A DNA stretch of 64,000 nt from Desulfovibrio sp. JC010 (lineage in GTDB: Bacteria; Desulfobacterota; Desulfovibrionia; Desulfovibrionales; Desulfovibrionaceae): assembly GCF_010470675.1 (NCBI RefSeq), contig NZ_VOIQ01000017.1:39674-103673 (forward strand), in the 5' to 3' direction. This document shows, in pieces, positions 8,149 to 16,640 of the stretch; within the stretch, counting starts at the first letter, position 1; each line of letters opens with the position of its first letter. A model generated the notes under the pieces. It saw nothing but the letters and a program-made list of their open reading frames with translations. It was not told the origin of the DNA and did not search any database. The translations under genes and the position numbers were made by a program.

Positions 8149-9946
8149 TAAGAATCCCGGCAGATCCATGCTGCTGACCTTTCTTTTATTTGCCCTTTGC
8201 ATGTGGTTTGTAGATTCAATTTTTGAATTGCTTTGGTTTAATGAAGAGGGGGCGGGGCTGGGTCATCACTTCTTTCCCATAGACGACCCGCATGAAATGT
8301 TCATGCGTATCCTGATGGTCAGTTCGATACTGCTCAGTGGAGCGGTTGTTTCTTTCATGTATGGGCGAGTGTCACTTTCTGAAGAACGGGCTCGTGAAAG
8401 TGAGCAGAAGCTGAAAACCATATTTAATTCCATCGGGGATGCGGTGATTGCCACTGATGCACAGGGGCGGGTTACCCGCATGAATCCGGTGGCCGAGCAG
8501 CTTACCGGGTGGTCTGTGGGAGCTGCGACGGGGCTTGCCCTGCCTGATGTTTTCAAGATCATTAATTCCGTTACCAAGCATCCGTGTGAAAATCCTGTGG
8601 ATAAGGTTTTGCAGTCGAAGAAAGTGGTCGGGCTTGCCAATCACACCACACTTATTTCCCATGACGGAGAGGAGTTCCAGATTGCGGATTCCGCAGCTCC
8701 TGTGTTTGATAAATATGGCAATATTTCAGGCACTGTCCTTGTCTTCAGGGATGTTTCGGAAGACTATCGGCAACGGGAGGAGTTGCGAAAACTGCGTAAT
8801 TACCTTTCCAACATCATTGATTCCATGCCTTCCATTCTTGTGGGGGTGGATGTGGATGGCAAAGTCACCCAGTGGAACATGACCGCTGAAAAGGCTACCG
8901 GGGTTTCCTCCGGCGATGCATACGGTAAACCTCTTGCTTCTGTTTTTCCGCGTATGGGGGCCGAAATGGATAAGATCAGGGAGAGCATCCGTTCCCGCCA
9001 GCCCCGGAATGAGGAACGTAAGTCCCGTCAGGGTGAGGGCGGGGTTCATTATGAAGATGTGACCATCTTTCCGCTCATCGCCAACGGTGTTGAGGGAGCG
9101 GTTATCCAGATTGATGATGTTACCGAGCGTTGTAATCTGGAACAGATGATGATTCAGACTGAAAAAATGATGTCTGTGGGCGGGCTGGCAGCTGGAATGG
9201 CTCATGAAATAAACAACCCTCTTGCAGCCATCTCCGGTAATACCCAGAATATTCTCAACCGTATTTATAAGGATCTGGACAAGAACCGCAGGGTGGCCGG
9301 AGAATGCGAAGTGGAGCTGGATAATCTGCGGGATTATCTTTCCCGCAGGGATGTTCCCAGAATGTTGAACGGTATTTCCGAGTCCTGCAACCGGGCGGCC
9401 ACCATTGTCAGCAATATGCTTCGGTTCAGTCGCAAGAGCAAAAAAGAGTTCACTGGATGTAATCTGGCTGAACTGATGAATAATACAATTGAACTGGCGG
9501 CCAACGATTACGACCTCAAACGGGAATATGATTTCAGAAAGATCGAGATAATCAAAGAGTACAGCCCGGATCTTTCAGAAGTCCACTGCGAAGAAAACGA
9601 AATTCAGCAGGTTTTCCTCAATCTGCTGAAAAACGGCGCACAGGCCATGATGGAAAAGGAATATATTGATGACGGACCCTGTTTTATTCTAAGGTTGAAA
9701 AAAGAAGGCCGCATGGCTGTTGTGGAAGTTGAAGATAACGGTCCGGGCATGGACGAAGATGTACGCAAAAGGGTTTTTGAGCCGTTTTTCTCCACAAAGA
9801 GTGTCGGACACGGGACCGGGCTGGGATTGTCGGTGTCCTATTTTATCATTACGGATCAGCATAACGGATTAATGGAAGTAAATTCGGTTCCGGGCAATTG
9901 GACCCGGTTTGGGATTAAGATACCTATTTCAGGGCAGGAGGCGTAG
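8138..9946 (+). CDS. PAS-domain membrane sensor histidine kinase
   Basis: A 602-residue kinase. Two transmembrane helices (about 10-30 and 52-72) flank a short periplasmic loop, followed by two PAS domains (about 85-205 and 215-330), the dimerisation/phosphoacceptor domain with the H-box GGLAAGMAHEINNPLAAISGN, a long insert, and an HK catalytic domain with N-box VFLNLLKNGAQAM, G1 VEVEDNGPGMDE and G2 GTGLGLSVSYFI. The H-box NPL type is that of the HPK4/NtrB-like kinases. The upstream gene overlaps it and would supply extra membrane sensing; the response regulator follows after two bases. The three genes form one operon. Confidence 0.9.
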   Translation: MSGSKNPGRSMLLTFLLFALCMWFVDSIFELLWFNEEGAGLGHHFFPIDDPHEMFMRILMVSSILLSGAVVSFMYGRVSLSEERARESEQKLKTIFNSIGDAVIATDAQGRVTRMNPVAEQLTGWSVGAATGLALPDVFKIINSVTKHPCENPVDKVLQSKKVVGLANHTTLISHDGEEFQIADSAAPVFDKYGNISGTVLVFRDVSEDYRQREELRKLRNYLSNIIDSMPSILVGVDVDGKVTQWNMTAEKATGVSSGDAYGKPLASVFPRMGAEMDKIRESIRSRQPRNEERKSRQGEGGVHYEDVTIFPLIANGVEGAVIQIDDVTERCNLEQMMIQTEKMMSVGGLAAGMAHEINNPLAAISGNTQNILNRIYKDLDKNRRVAGECEVELDNLRDYLSRRDVPRMLNGISESCNRAATIVSNMLRFSRKSKKEFTGCNLAELMNNTIELAANDYDLKREYDFRKIEIIKEYSPDLSEVHCEENEIQQVFLNLLKNGAQAMMEKEYIDDGPCFILRLKKEGRMAVVEVEDNGPGMDEDVRKRVFEPFFSTKSVGHGTGLGLSVSYFIITDQHNGLMEVNSVPGNWTRFGIKIPISGQEA

Positions 9947-9948
9947 CA

Positions 9949-10317
9949 ATGCCACATTCAATTCTGGTTCTCGACGATGACGTGCATGTCAGGGAAAGTC
10001 TTGCGATAAGCCTTGAAGATGAGGATTTCGATGTCTACGAGGTCGGCAGTTCTGAAGATGCTTTGACTTTTCTGGATGGGCAGAAAGTGGATATGGTGAT
10101 CGTTGATTTACGGTTGCCCGGAATGAACGGTACTGATTTTATTAATGAAGCCCGGTTAAAATGGCCGGCACTGAAATTTATCATTTATACCGGCTCTCCG
10201 GAGTTCAGTATACCGGTGGATCTGGCCGAAGTTTCCAGTGTTTCAAATTCCATATTCCTGAAGCCGTTGCCGACCTGCGAGGTTATGGTCAACGAAATTA
10301 GGCGCATGCTGGCTTAG
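9949..10317 (+). CDS. Single-domain response regulator
   Basis: A 122-residue CheY-like receiver with no output domain. The acidic pair is in LVLDDDVHVRE, the phospho-acceptor Asp in MVIVDLRLPGMNG, and the conserved lysine in FLKPLPTCE. It begins two bases after the kinase stop (GGAGG ribosome binding site inside the kinase 3' end), so it is almost certainly the kinase's partner. With no DNA-binding domain, output must go through protein contact or a phosphorelay. Confidence 0.9.
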   Translation: MPHSILVLDDDVHVRESLAISLEDEDFDVYEVGSSEDALTFLDGQKVDMVIVDLRLPGMNGTDFINEARLKWPALKFIIYTGSPEFSIPVDLAEVSSVSNSIFLKPLPTCEVMVNEIRRMLA

Positions 10318-10413
10318 GGTGTCTTTGTACTTCAGAAACAGTGTGAATTTGCAATAAGAGCGGGTTGCCGTTATCAGGTTGACAGAAGAACGGTTTTCCC
10401 GGAGTGAATTTTT

Positions 10414-11166
10414 GTGCCCCCGAAAAAAGAAGAGATAATATATATAGAAGCGAAAGCACCTGTGGAGCCTCCTCCGGAGGAGGGACTGCCGCCGTGGATG
10501 GCCACCTTTGCGGATATGGTTACCCTGTTGTTGTGCTTTTTTGTTCTGCTGCTTTCTTTTGCCAACCAGGATGTTGCTAACTTTGAGACCCTGAAAGGCT
10601 CCATGCGCGATGCTTTCGGGATGCAGACTCAGGATAAAACCGGAAAGCATATGGCTTTTTCCAAGAGTCCCAACTCCGCGTCTTCCATGAAAGCTGATGC
10701 CAAGAAGAAGATGGAGGCTCTTGAAGTTGATATCAGGGCTTTTATTTCCGCCGGTAAGCTGCAGAAGCTGATGGCGGTGAATACCGATCAGCAGGGTGTG
10801 CTGGTCAGGGTTCCCACCAGAGCCATATTCATGCCCGGAACTGCGCAGATTAATCCCAGAGCAACGAAACTGTTGGATAAAGTTGCCGGCATTATGAAGA
10901 AAAAGGATTTTAATCTTGTCGTCCGCGGGCACACGGATGACCGGGCCACGAAGAATAATATTTACAGTTCCAACTGGGAGCTTTCTGCTGCAAGGGCGGC
11001 TTCCTGTCTGCGTTATATTCTGAAAAAGTCCGGGGTCTCTTCCAAAAGGGTAAAAGCCGTGGGTTATGCCGGAACCAAGCCGCTGGTACCTAATACTTCC
11101 AACCGCAACAGGGCCATCAACCGCAGGGTTGAATTCTATTACCAGCCGCCATCTGATAAATTCTGA
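10414..11166 (+). CDS. Orphan MotB/OmpA-family stator-like protein
   Basis: A 250-residue inner-membrane protein with a short cytoplasmic N-terminus, one transmembrane helix carrying the conserved proton/sodium-path aspartate (D34 in FADMVTLLLCFFVLLL), a plug-like linker, and a C-terminal OmpA/MotB peptidoglycan-binding domain (VVRGHTDDRATKN ... SARAASCLRYIL ... NRAINRRVEFYY). It is clearly paralogous to the MotB at 53924-54670; both share the N-terminal block EEGLPPWMATFADMV. No MotA gene accompanies it. Start is GTG 10414 with GGAG about nine bases upstream. It may combine with the MotA encoded 44 kb away, giving an alternative stator. Confidence 0.85.
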   Translation: MPPKKEEIIYIEAKAPVEPPPEEGLPPWMATFADMVTLLLCFFVLLLSFANQDVANFETLKGSMRDAFGMQTQDKTGKHMAFSKSPNSASSMKADAKKKMEALEVDIRAFISAGKLQKLMAVNTDQQGVLVRVPTRAIFMPGTAQINPRATKLLDKVAGIMKKKDFNLVVRGHTDDRATKNNIYSSNWELSAARAASCLRYILKKSGVSSKRVKAVGYAGTKPLVPNTSNRNRAINRRVEFYYQPPSDKF

Positions 11167-11181
11167 TAGAAAGTAAAAAAT

Positions 11182-11221
11182 AAAAACCCCGTCATTTCCA
11201 TGAAGAAATGACGGGGTTTTT
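11182..11221. terminator. Bidirectional terminator
   Basis: AAAAACCCCGTCATTTC pairs with GAAATGACGGGGTTTTT across a six-base loop, between the convergent motB-like and mucR-like genes. The A and T flanks make it work on both strands. Confidence 0.92.
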
Positions 11222-11237
11222 GGGATGATCAAGTTTT

Positions 11238-11633
11238 TTAATTCTTTTTGCGTTTTTCCCAGAGTTTCATCTCTTTCATTTTTTTACGCCGCTCACGCTG
11301 CAGGGATTTGCAGACCAGCGGTGTCTTTTTGGCGTATCCCCATTTTTCGCGGTACTCTTCCGGGGTCAGGCCGTATTTCGCGAGATGACGTTTGGTAAGC
11401 ACCTTGAAAGATTTTCCTGATTCCAGACAGATGATGCTCTTTTCTCTGATGGCTTTTTTGGGATCTACCGGAGGGGTGGGGTCAGGGGAGCCGCTGTCGA
11501 GCATGCCTTCGCTGATTTTTTTGATTCCTGTTGCAAGCTTCTGCACCATGGAAGTTATTTCTTCTTCAGTCATGGTCCTTACGCTGGCTTGGGCTTTTAC
11601 AATTTCAAGTGCTTCTTTCAGATGATCTTCCAT
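11238..11633 (-). CDS. MucR/Ros-family transcriptional regulator, zinc-ligand-poor
   Basis: A 131-residue DNA-binding protein. The C-terminal half has the Ros/MucR signature: CLESGKSFKVLTKRHLAKYGLTPEEYREKWG. In classical Ros the finger is C-x2-C ... H-x3/4-H; here the second cysteine is serine and the last histidine is lost, as in zinc-free Mesorhizobium Ml-type proteins. The tail is strongly basic. The MucR family acts as H-NS-like global repressors of surface polysaccharide and motility genes; the target here is unknown. The ribosome binding site GGGAGA lies just before the ATG. Confidence 0.85.
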   Translation of the reverse strand: MEDHLKEALEIVKAQASVRTMTEEEITSMVQKLATGIKKISEGMLDSGSPDPTPPVDPKKAIREKSIICLESGKSFKVLTKRHLAKYGLTPEEYREKWGYAKKTPLVCKSLQRERRKKMKEMKLWEKRKKN

Positions 11634-12114
11634 ATTATCTCCCTTTATCTGTTTAAAATTATTATTTGTATTGGTTTAAGTTGTATAGCACGGTATAAAT
11701 TTGTGCTCTTTTTACCTATTATAAATTTCTAAATCTCTTTGTGTGGCAGTTGTGGCATTGCAGTTTGTGTTATTGATAACCTTTTTTTGCCACTGCCTAT
11801 TACCAGTAACACTATCTATGGATAAAGGTGAAGTAGAATATTAAAAAACTCTATTCTTTTTTAGAATGCTGCAGGCCACTGCATGGGAGTCAGTTTGATT
11901 TAGTGTAAGTCAGGTTGTGAGTTGAGATTGGGGGAGGGGTAAGGTTTTGCTGTGTACCGGATTGTAACACTTTGTCGCAATCAAAGTGAAAGTTTGCGTT
12001 ACTTTTTCACGCTAGTTGAGGTATAACGATGCAGTAGGTCTTTTGTCTGAGGGACGGGAATTGTTCCCGCGTACTATTGAATCAAATCAGATCCTGTAGA
12101 TAGCGAGGTTTGTT
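11634..12114. other. Intergenic region between divergent mucR-like and glgP genes
   Basis: This 481-base AT-rich stretch has no convincing ORF. It must hold the promoters of both flanking genes. A TATAAC box (12022-12027) with TTACTT 17 bases upstream (11999-12004) is a possible glgP promoter. Just upstream, GTAAC (about 11964) and GTTAC (about 11998), and GTGAAA with TTTCAC, form imperfect inverted repeats that could be an operator. No riboswitch class is recognisable. Confidence 0.4.
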
Positions 12115-14592
12115 ATGCCCAAAGATATTAATGAATTTCTAAATGAAATAGGGGGAATGGATGTTGATTCCCTTGTGAATTGCGTCTGCCGCCACCATCT
12201 TTCATATCTGGGACGTGATTACAGCCGTACAGATATCTTCTCTCTCTATCAGGCTTTGGCTTATACTTTGCGGGACCGCCTTGTAGGTAACTGGATCAAA
12301 ACCCAGCGTTCTTATTACAACCAGCGGGCCAAGAGTGTCTATTACCTCTCCCTTGAATTTTTGACCGGGAAATCTCTGGCCAGCAACACCTTGAGTCTTG
12401 GGGTGGAAAAAGAAGTGACTGAAATTCTGGATAAATTCGGGGTCACTCTTGATGAGGCCGAAAGTGCGGAAGCCGATGCCGGGCTGGGTAACGGCGGTCT
12501 GGGCAGGCTTGCGTCATGCTTTCTTGATTCCATGGCCAGTCTGGGGATTCCCGGTTACGGCTACGGGATAAGGTATGAGTACGGTATTTTCAAGCAGGCC
12601 ATTGAGAACGGGGAGCAGGTCGAGGCCCCGGATGACTGGCTGCACAGCGGCAACCCGTGGGAATTCAACCGCAAGGGATTCATGTTTACGGTCCGTCTTT
12701 ACGGGCGTGAAGAGCAGTACACCCACGAAGACGGATCGGTTCGCCATCGCTGGGCGGACAGTGCCAAAGTAATGGCCGTGCCCGTAGACATGCTCATTCC
12801 CGGTTACAAAAACGGCAACGTTATCAACATGCGTCTCTGGGAGGCCCAGCCGGCGCGGCGGTTCAATTTCGACCTCTTCAACAGCGGCGACTACATCCGC
12901 TCCATGGAAGATGCGGTCCGTTCCCAGACCATATCCAAGGTCCTTTACCCCAATGACCGTCTTAGTAAAGGACGGGAATTGCGTCTTGTGCAGCAGTATT
13001 TTTTTGTCTCGGCCACTATTCAGGATATGATGCGCCGCTTTGAAAAATTGAAACTTGATTTTTCCGAACTGCCCAACCGGGCCGTGGTCCAGCTCAACGA
13101 GACCCACCCGGCCATCGCCATCCCGGAACTGATGCGCATTCTAATTGACGAGCATATGCTCAACTGGGATGAGGCATGGCGCATCTGCCGCCGGACTTTC
13201 GCATACACTAACCACACGGTCATGCCCGAAGCCCTTGAAAAATGGCCTCTGGACATGATGAAAAAGGTTCTGCCCCGTCATGTTTCCATCATTTTCGAGA
13301 TCAACCGCCGTTTCATGGAAGATGTGAAGGCCCGTTTTCCCGGTGATGAAGAGCGTTTGAAGCGCATGTCGATTATTGAGGATTGCGAATTCCCGCAGGT
13401 GCGTATGGCCTGGCTGGCCGTGGTGGGCAGTTTTATTGTGAACGGGGTTTCCGCCCTGCACGGAGAGTTGATCAAAAAGAGCATTTTTCAGGATTTCGTG
13501 GAAATGTTTCCCGGCAGGTTCACCTCGGTGACCAACGGCATTACCCCGCGCAGGTGGCTCAAGCAGTGCAACCAGCCGTTGTCCGACCTGATCAGTGAAA
13601 AGATCGGTGATGAGTGGGTGACTGATCTTGCTCAGCTGAGAAAGCTTGAACCGCTGGCTGACGACCCTGACTTTCAGGACCGCTGGTATGAATGCAAGCT
13701 TAAGGAAAAGCAGCGGCTGGTGGATTATGCCCGCAATGAATACGGACTCTACCTGCCTGCGGACTGGATGTATGATGTGCATGTTAAACGTATCCATGAA
13801 TACAAGCGTCAGCTTCTCAATGTGCTGCATGCCATAACCCTGTACTGCCGTTTGAAAAAGAATCCGGATAGTGTGGCTGTGCCGAGGTTGAAGATTTTTG
13901 CCGGGAAAGCCGCTCCCGGATATTTTCTTGCCAAGCGCATTATCAGACTGATCAATTCCGTAGGCGCGGTGGTCAACTCCGATCCTGCGGTGAACCATAA
14001 ACTGCGTATCGCCTTCATGCCCAACTACCGGGTTTCGCAGGCGGAACGCATTATTCCGGCTACCGACCTTTCAGAACAGATTTCCCTTGCCGGGACTGAA
14101 GCCTCCGGTACCGGAAATATGAAGTTCGCCCTTAACGGTGCCCTGACCATCGGAACTCTTGACGGGGCCAATATCGAGATTATGGAAGAGGTGGGCCGGG
14201 AGCACATGTTCATCTTCGGTATGGATGCGGATGAAGTGGAGGTTCGCCGCTACAACGGATACAACCCTTCTGAAATTGCTTCAGCTGATCAGGAGCTGGG
14301 CGAAGTCCTGCATTACATGGGTGACGGCACATTTTCCGAAGGTGACCGGGAGCTGTTCAAGCCGATCCTTGATGCTCTTTTTGATGGCGGTGACCAGTAT
14401 ATGGTCCTTGCCGATTACAGGGATTACGTGGATGCGCAGGACAAGGTTGATGAATTATGGCTGGACCGCAGAAATTGGCTGCGCAGTTCCATTCTTAACA
14501 CTGCCGGTTCCGGGCATTTTTCCAGTGACAGGTCCATCATGGATTACGCCCGCAATATCTGGGGCATTCGTCCCATGGATTTGGAAAAATAG
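12115..14592 (+). CDS. glgP: Glycogen/starch phosphorylase
   Basis: An 825-residue alpha-glucan phosphorylase that releases glucose-1-phosphate from glycogen using phosphate. The family length is about 800-840. The PLP lysine is K670 in EASGTGNMK, followed by the hallmark FALNGALTIGTLDGANIEI. GLGNGGLGRLASCFLDS (about 123-140) and the NAVVQLNETHPA-type motif are also conserved, and VHVKRIHEYKRQLLN is the phosphate/PLP region. A GAGG ribosome binding site lies nine bases upstream of the ATG. It stands alone, with no glgA, glgB or glgC beside it. Glycogen is a known reserve in Desulfovibrio, feeding energy under starvation or oxygen exposure. Confidence 0.97.
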   Translation: MPKDINEFLNEIGGMDVDSLVNCVCRHHLSYLGRDYSRTDIFSLYQALAYTLRDRLVGNWIKTQRSYYNQRAKSVYYLSLEFLTGKSLASNTLSLGVEKEVTEILDKFGVTLDEAESAEADAGLGNGGLGRLASCFLDSMASLGIPGYGYGIRYEYGIFKQAIENGEQVEAPDDWLHSGNPWEFNRKGFMFTVRLYGREEQYTHEDGSVRHRWADSAKVMAVPVDMLIPGYKNGNVINMRLWEAQPARRFNFDLFNSGDYIRSMEDAVRSQTISKVLYPNDRLSKGRELRLVQQYFFVSATIQDMMRRFEKLKLDFSELPNRAVVQLNETHPAIAIPELMRILIDEHMLNWDEAWRICRRTFAYTNHTVMPEALEKWPLDMMKKVLPRHVSIIFEINRRFMEDVKARFPGDEERLKRMSIIEDCEFPQVRMAWLAVVGSFIVNGVSALHGELIKKSIFQDFVEMFPGRFTSVTNGITPRRWLKQCNQPLSDLISEKIGDEWVTDLAQLRKLEPLADDPDFQDRWYECKLKEKQRLVDYARNEYGLYLPADWMYDVHVKRIHEYKRQLLNVLHAITLYCRLKKNPDSVAVPRLKIFAGKAAPGYFLAKRIIRLINSVGAVVNSDPAVNHKLRIAFMPNYRVSQAERIIPATDLSEQISLAGTEASGTGNMKFALNGALTIGTLDGANIEIMEEVGREHMFIFGMDADEVEVRRYNGYNPSEIASADQELGEVLHYMGDGTFSEGDRELFKPILDALFDGGDQYMVLADYRDYVDAQDKVDELWLDRRNWLRSSILNTAGSGHFSSDRSIMDYARNIWGIRPMDLEK

Positions 14593-14620
14593 TTTTTAAT
14601 TATTATAAACTTTAGCATGG

Positions 14621-14657
14621 CCGCCTGTTTTACCTTTAAAACAGGCGGTTATGTTTT
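14621..14657 (+). terminator. Terminator after glgP
   Basis: CCGCCTGTTTTA pairs with TAAAACAGGCGG across a four-base loop and is followed by TTATGTTTT. Confidence 0.85.
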
Positions 14658-14769
14658 GGCTCTTTCTGCTTAGCCCAGACTTTCTGCGGGATCAGCCCGG
14701 CTTTGCCAACTCGTTGAAATTTACATATATTGACGATCCCAAACCCACCCTAAGAATGGATACCAAATA

Positions 14770-15516
14770 ATGAAAATGAAATTTCGTCCTTTTACTGCTT
14801 TGCTGTTAACTCTCCTGCTGTTGGTGGGAGTTTGCGCAGCAGCTTTTCACATGGGCTTTTTCGATGCTTTTTTTGCTGAAAAAGTGGAAATCGTCCAGCA
14901 ACAGGAAGGGGAGGGTCCTGTTGTACGCCGTGAAGTGAGCAAACTGGTTTTACCGCTGGAGTCCGGTCAGCCCGGGGAAGCTGAAGGTCTCAATGAACAG
15001 GATCTTGCTGCAGGAAATAATTCCGCATCAACTCCTTCTTCAGAAGAACATGAACAGAACGGCCCGGATGCCGGGAATAAAACAGAGCAGGTTGTTGCTG
15101 AGAAAAAAATTTCTGAGTCCAAGCCCGAATCCAAGCCTAAGCCTAAACCGGAACCCAAGCCGAAAGCGAAGTCTGTCAAGCCTCTTTCAGTCAAAGGAGT
15201 GCTCAGAGGGATAGATGTTTCCTGTCAGCCGAAACAGGCTGCACTGGAGATCAGCCTTTCTTCCGCTGCGGGTAGAATAAGCTGGTTCAATCTTGATAAG
15301 CCGCGCCGTCTGGTTGTTGATCTGCACGGAAAGTGGAAGAACAAGGCTAAATCCGTATACCGGATAAAAGATTGTCCGGTTCAAAAGATTGTGCTTGGCG
15401 AACATCCCGGAAAAATTCGTCTGGTCATATATCTTGATGAAAAGGCAGCTCCTGCAAAGATAAAACCTGCTGTGCGCAGGGAGGATAAGGGGATTTTCCT
15501 GAAACTGGATTTTTAA
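14770..15516 (+). CDS. Membrane-anchored AMIN-domain protein
   Basis: A 248-residue protein with a single N-terminal transmembrane helix (about 7-28), an acidic linker, a Lys/Pro/Glu spacer of SKPKPKPEPKPK type (about 118-138), and a C-terminal AMIN domain (about 142-248: VLRGIDVSCQPKQAALEISL ... FNLDKPRRLVVDLHGKW ... IVLGEHPGKIRLVIYLD). AMIN domains target proteins to peptidoglycan or to the septum, as in AmiC and secretin partners such as PilQ. The Lys-Pro spacer would cross the periplasm. There is no enzymatic domain, so it is probably a structural or scaffold protein. It is a single gene with its own terminator. Confidence 0.8.
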   Translation: MKMKFRPFTALLLTLLLLVGVCAAAFHMGFFDAFFAEKVEIVQQQEGEGPVVRREVSKLVLPLESGQPGEAEGLNEQDLAAGNNSASTPSSEEHEQNGPDAGNKTEQVVAEKKISESKPESKPKPKPEPKPKAKSVKPLSVKGVLRGIDVSCQPKQAALEISLSSAAGRISWFNLDKPRRLVVDLHGKWKNKAKSVYRIKDCPVQKIVLGEHPGKIRLVIYLDEKAAPAKIKPAVRREDKGIFLKLDF

Positions 15517-15543
15517 ATTTCAGCGGAAAATATTTTGTTGCGA

Positions 15544-15579
15544 ACGGACTGGGGTGCTTTGCTGCCTCAGTCCGTTTTT
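15544..15579 (+). terminator. Terminator after the AMIN-domain gene
   Basis: ACGGACTG (15544-15551) pairs with CAGTCCGT (15568-15575), followed by a T tract. Confidence 0.85.
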
Positions 15580-15645
15580 GTTTCAACTAGTTTGTTTTTT
15601 AGCTCTAATGTAATGATATGTTTGGTTTTGATGTAAAGTGTGGCA

Positions 15646-15685
15646 CGTAACACAAACGTAACAGCCGGGTCATTGCCCTGTAACC
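15646..15685 (+). promoter_or_regulatory. Pho-box-like tandem direct repeat upstream of pstB
   Basis: CGTAACA occurs at 15646-15652 and again at 15657-15663, exactly 11 bases apart. A weaker GGTCATT falls at 15668 and TGTAACC at 15679, keeping the same 11-base period. PhoB binds direct 7-base half-sites (E. coli CTGTCAT) with 11-base spacing, and the downstream genes are pstB and phoU. The assignment rests on spacing and context, not on a known consensus for this lineage. Confidence 0.55.
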
Positions 15686-15708
15686 CGTGCCGGATAGTTA
15701 GTTCATGT

Positions 15709-15735
15709 CAGCTTGAGAAAGCTGGCTATTTTTTT
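15709..15735 (+). terminator. Terminator-like hairpin in the pstB leader
   Basis: CAGCTT (15709-15714) pairs with AAGCTG (15719-15724), followed after four bases by seven T. It lies between the Pho-box-like repeats and the pstB start, so it could be an attenuator or the end of a short RNA. The stem is only six pairs. Confidence 0.4.
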
Positions 15736-15815
15736 ACGGTGCGTATCACGTAAGATCAGGGATTCATCGAGCCTGATCCGATTTTATTTTTATATAATAT
15801 TATGGAGATAGTGTA

Positions 15816-16577
15816 ATGGGGCAAGCTGTTAAAATCGCTTCCAAAAATCTGGACTTTTACTATGGTGACTTCAAGGCTCTTGAAGATATTTCCATGGATT
15901 TTGAAGAAAACAGGGTTACCGCGCTTATCGGGCCTTCCGGTTGTGGTAAAAGTACTTTTCTGCGCTGCCTGAACAGGATGAATGACCTTATCCCCGGTAC
16001 CCGCGTGGATGGTGACCTTACCCTTGATGAAGAAGATATTTACGCTCAGGGGCTGGATGTTGTTACCCTCAGAAGGCGTGTGGGCATGGTTTTCCAGAAA
16101 CCCAACCCCTTTCCCAAGTCCATCTTTGAGAACGTTGCTTACGGTCTGCGCGTAAACGGCGTTAAAGATAAGGAATTTATCGCCCACAAGGTTGAAGAAA
16201 GCCTCAAGGGCGGTGCTCTCTGGGACGAGGTAAAGGATCGCCTCCATTCTTCCGCACTCGGGCTTTCCGGTGGTCAGCAGCAGAGACTGTGTATTGCCCG
16301 CGCTCTCGCGGTTGAGCCTGAAATCCTGCTTATGGACGAGCCTGCATCCGCTCTCGATCCCATCGCCACCCAGAAGATCGAGGACCTGATCCACGAGCTT
16401 AAGAAGAATTTCACCATTATCATCGTGACCCACTCCATGCAGCAGGCTGCACGTGTGTCCGACCAGACTGCATTCTTTTACATGGGACGTCTTATTGAGA
16501 CCGGTAAAACCGAAACCATGTTCACCAAACCCAAGAACAAGCAGACTGAAGATTACATCACTGGTAGATTCGGTTAG
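15816..16577 (+). CDS. pstB: Phosphate ABC transporter ATPase PstB
   Basis: A 253-residue ABC ATPase of the phosphate-specific transporter. Walker A is GPSGCGKST (39-47), the signature is [15 protein letters not shown], Walker B is [14 protein letters not shown], and the H-loop histidine is in [29 protein letters not shown], which is specific for PstB. GGAGA (15802-15806) lies upstream of the ATG. The rest of the transporter (pstS, pstC, pstA) is not next to it in this window, so the permease must be encoded elsewhere. phoU follows after 63 bases, the standard order. Confidence 0.95.
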   Translation: MGQAVKIASKNLDFYYGDFKALEDISMDFEENRVTALIGPSGCGKSTFLRCLNRMNDLIPGTRVDGDLTLDEEDIYAQGLDVVTLRRRVGMVFQKPNPFPKSIFENVAYGLRVNGVKDKEFIAHKVEESLKGGALWDEVKDRLHSSALGLSGGQQQRLCIARALAVEPEILLMDEPASALDPIATQKIEDLIHELKKNFTIIIVTHSMQQAARVSDQTAFFYMGRLIETGKTETMFTKPKNKQTEDYITGRFG

Positions 16578-16640
16578 AACGCTGCCCTAGTTCATGTATA
16601 CAGGTCCGGCCTGCCGGACCGCAAGCCTACGGAGATTCTT

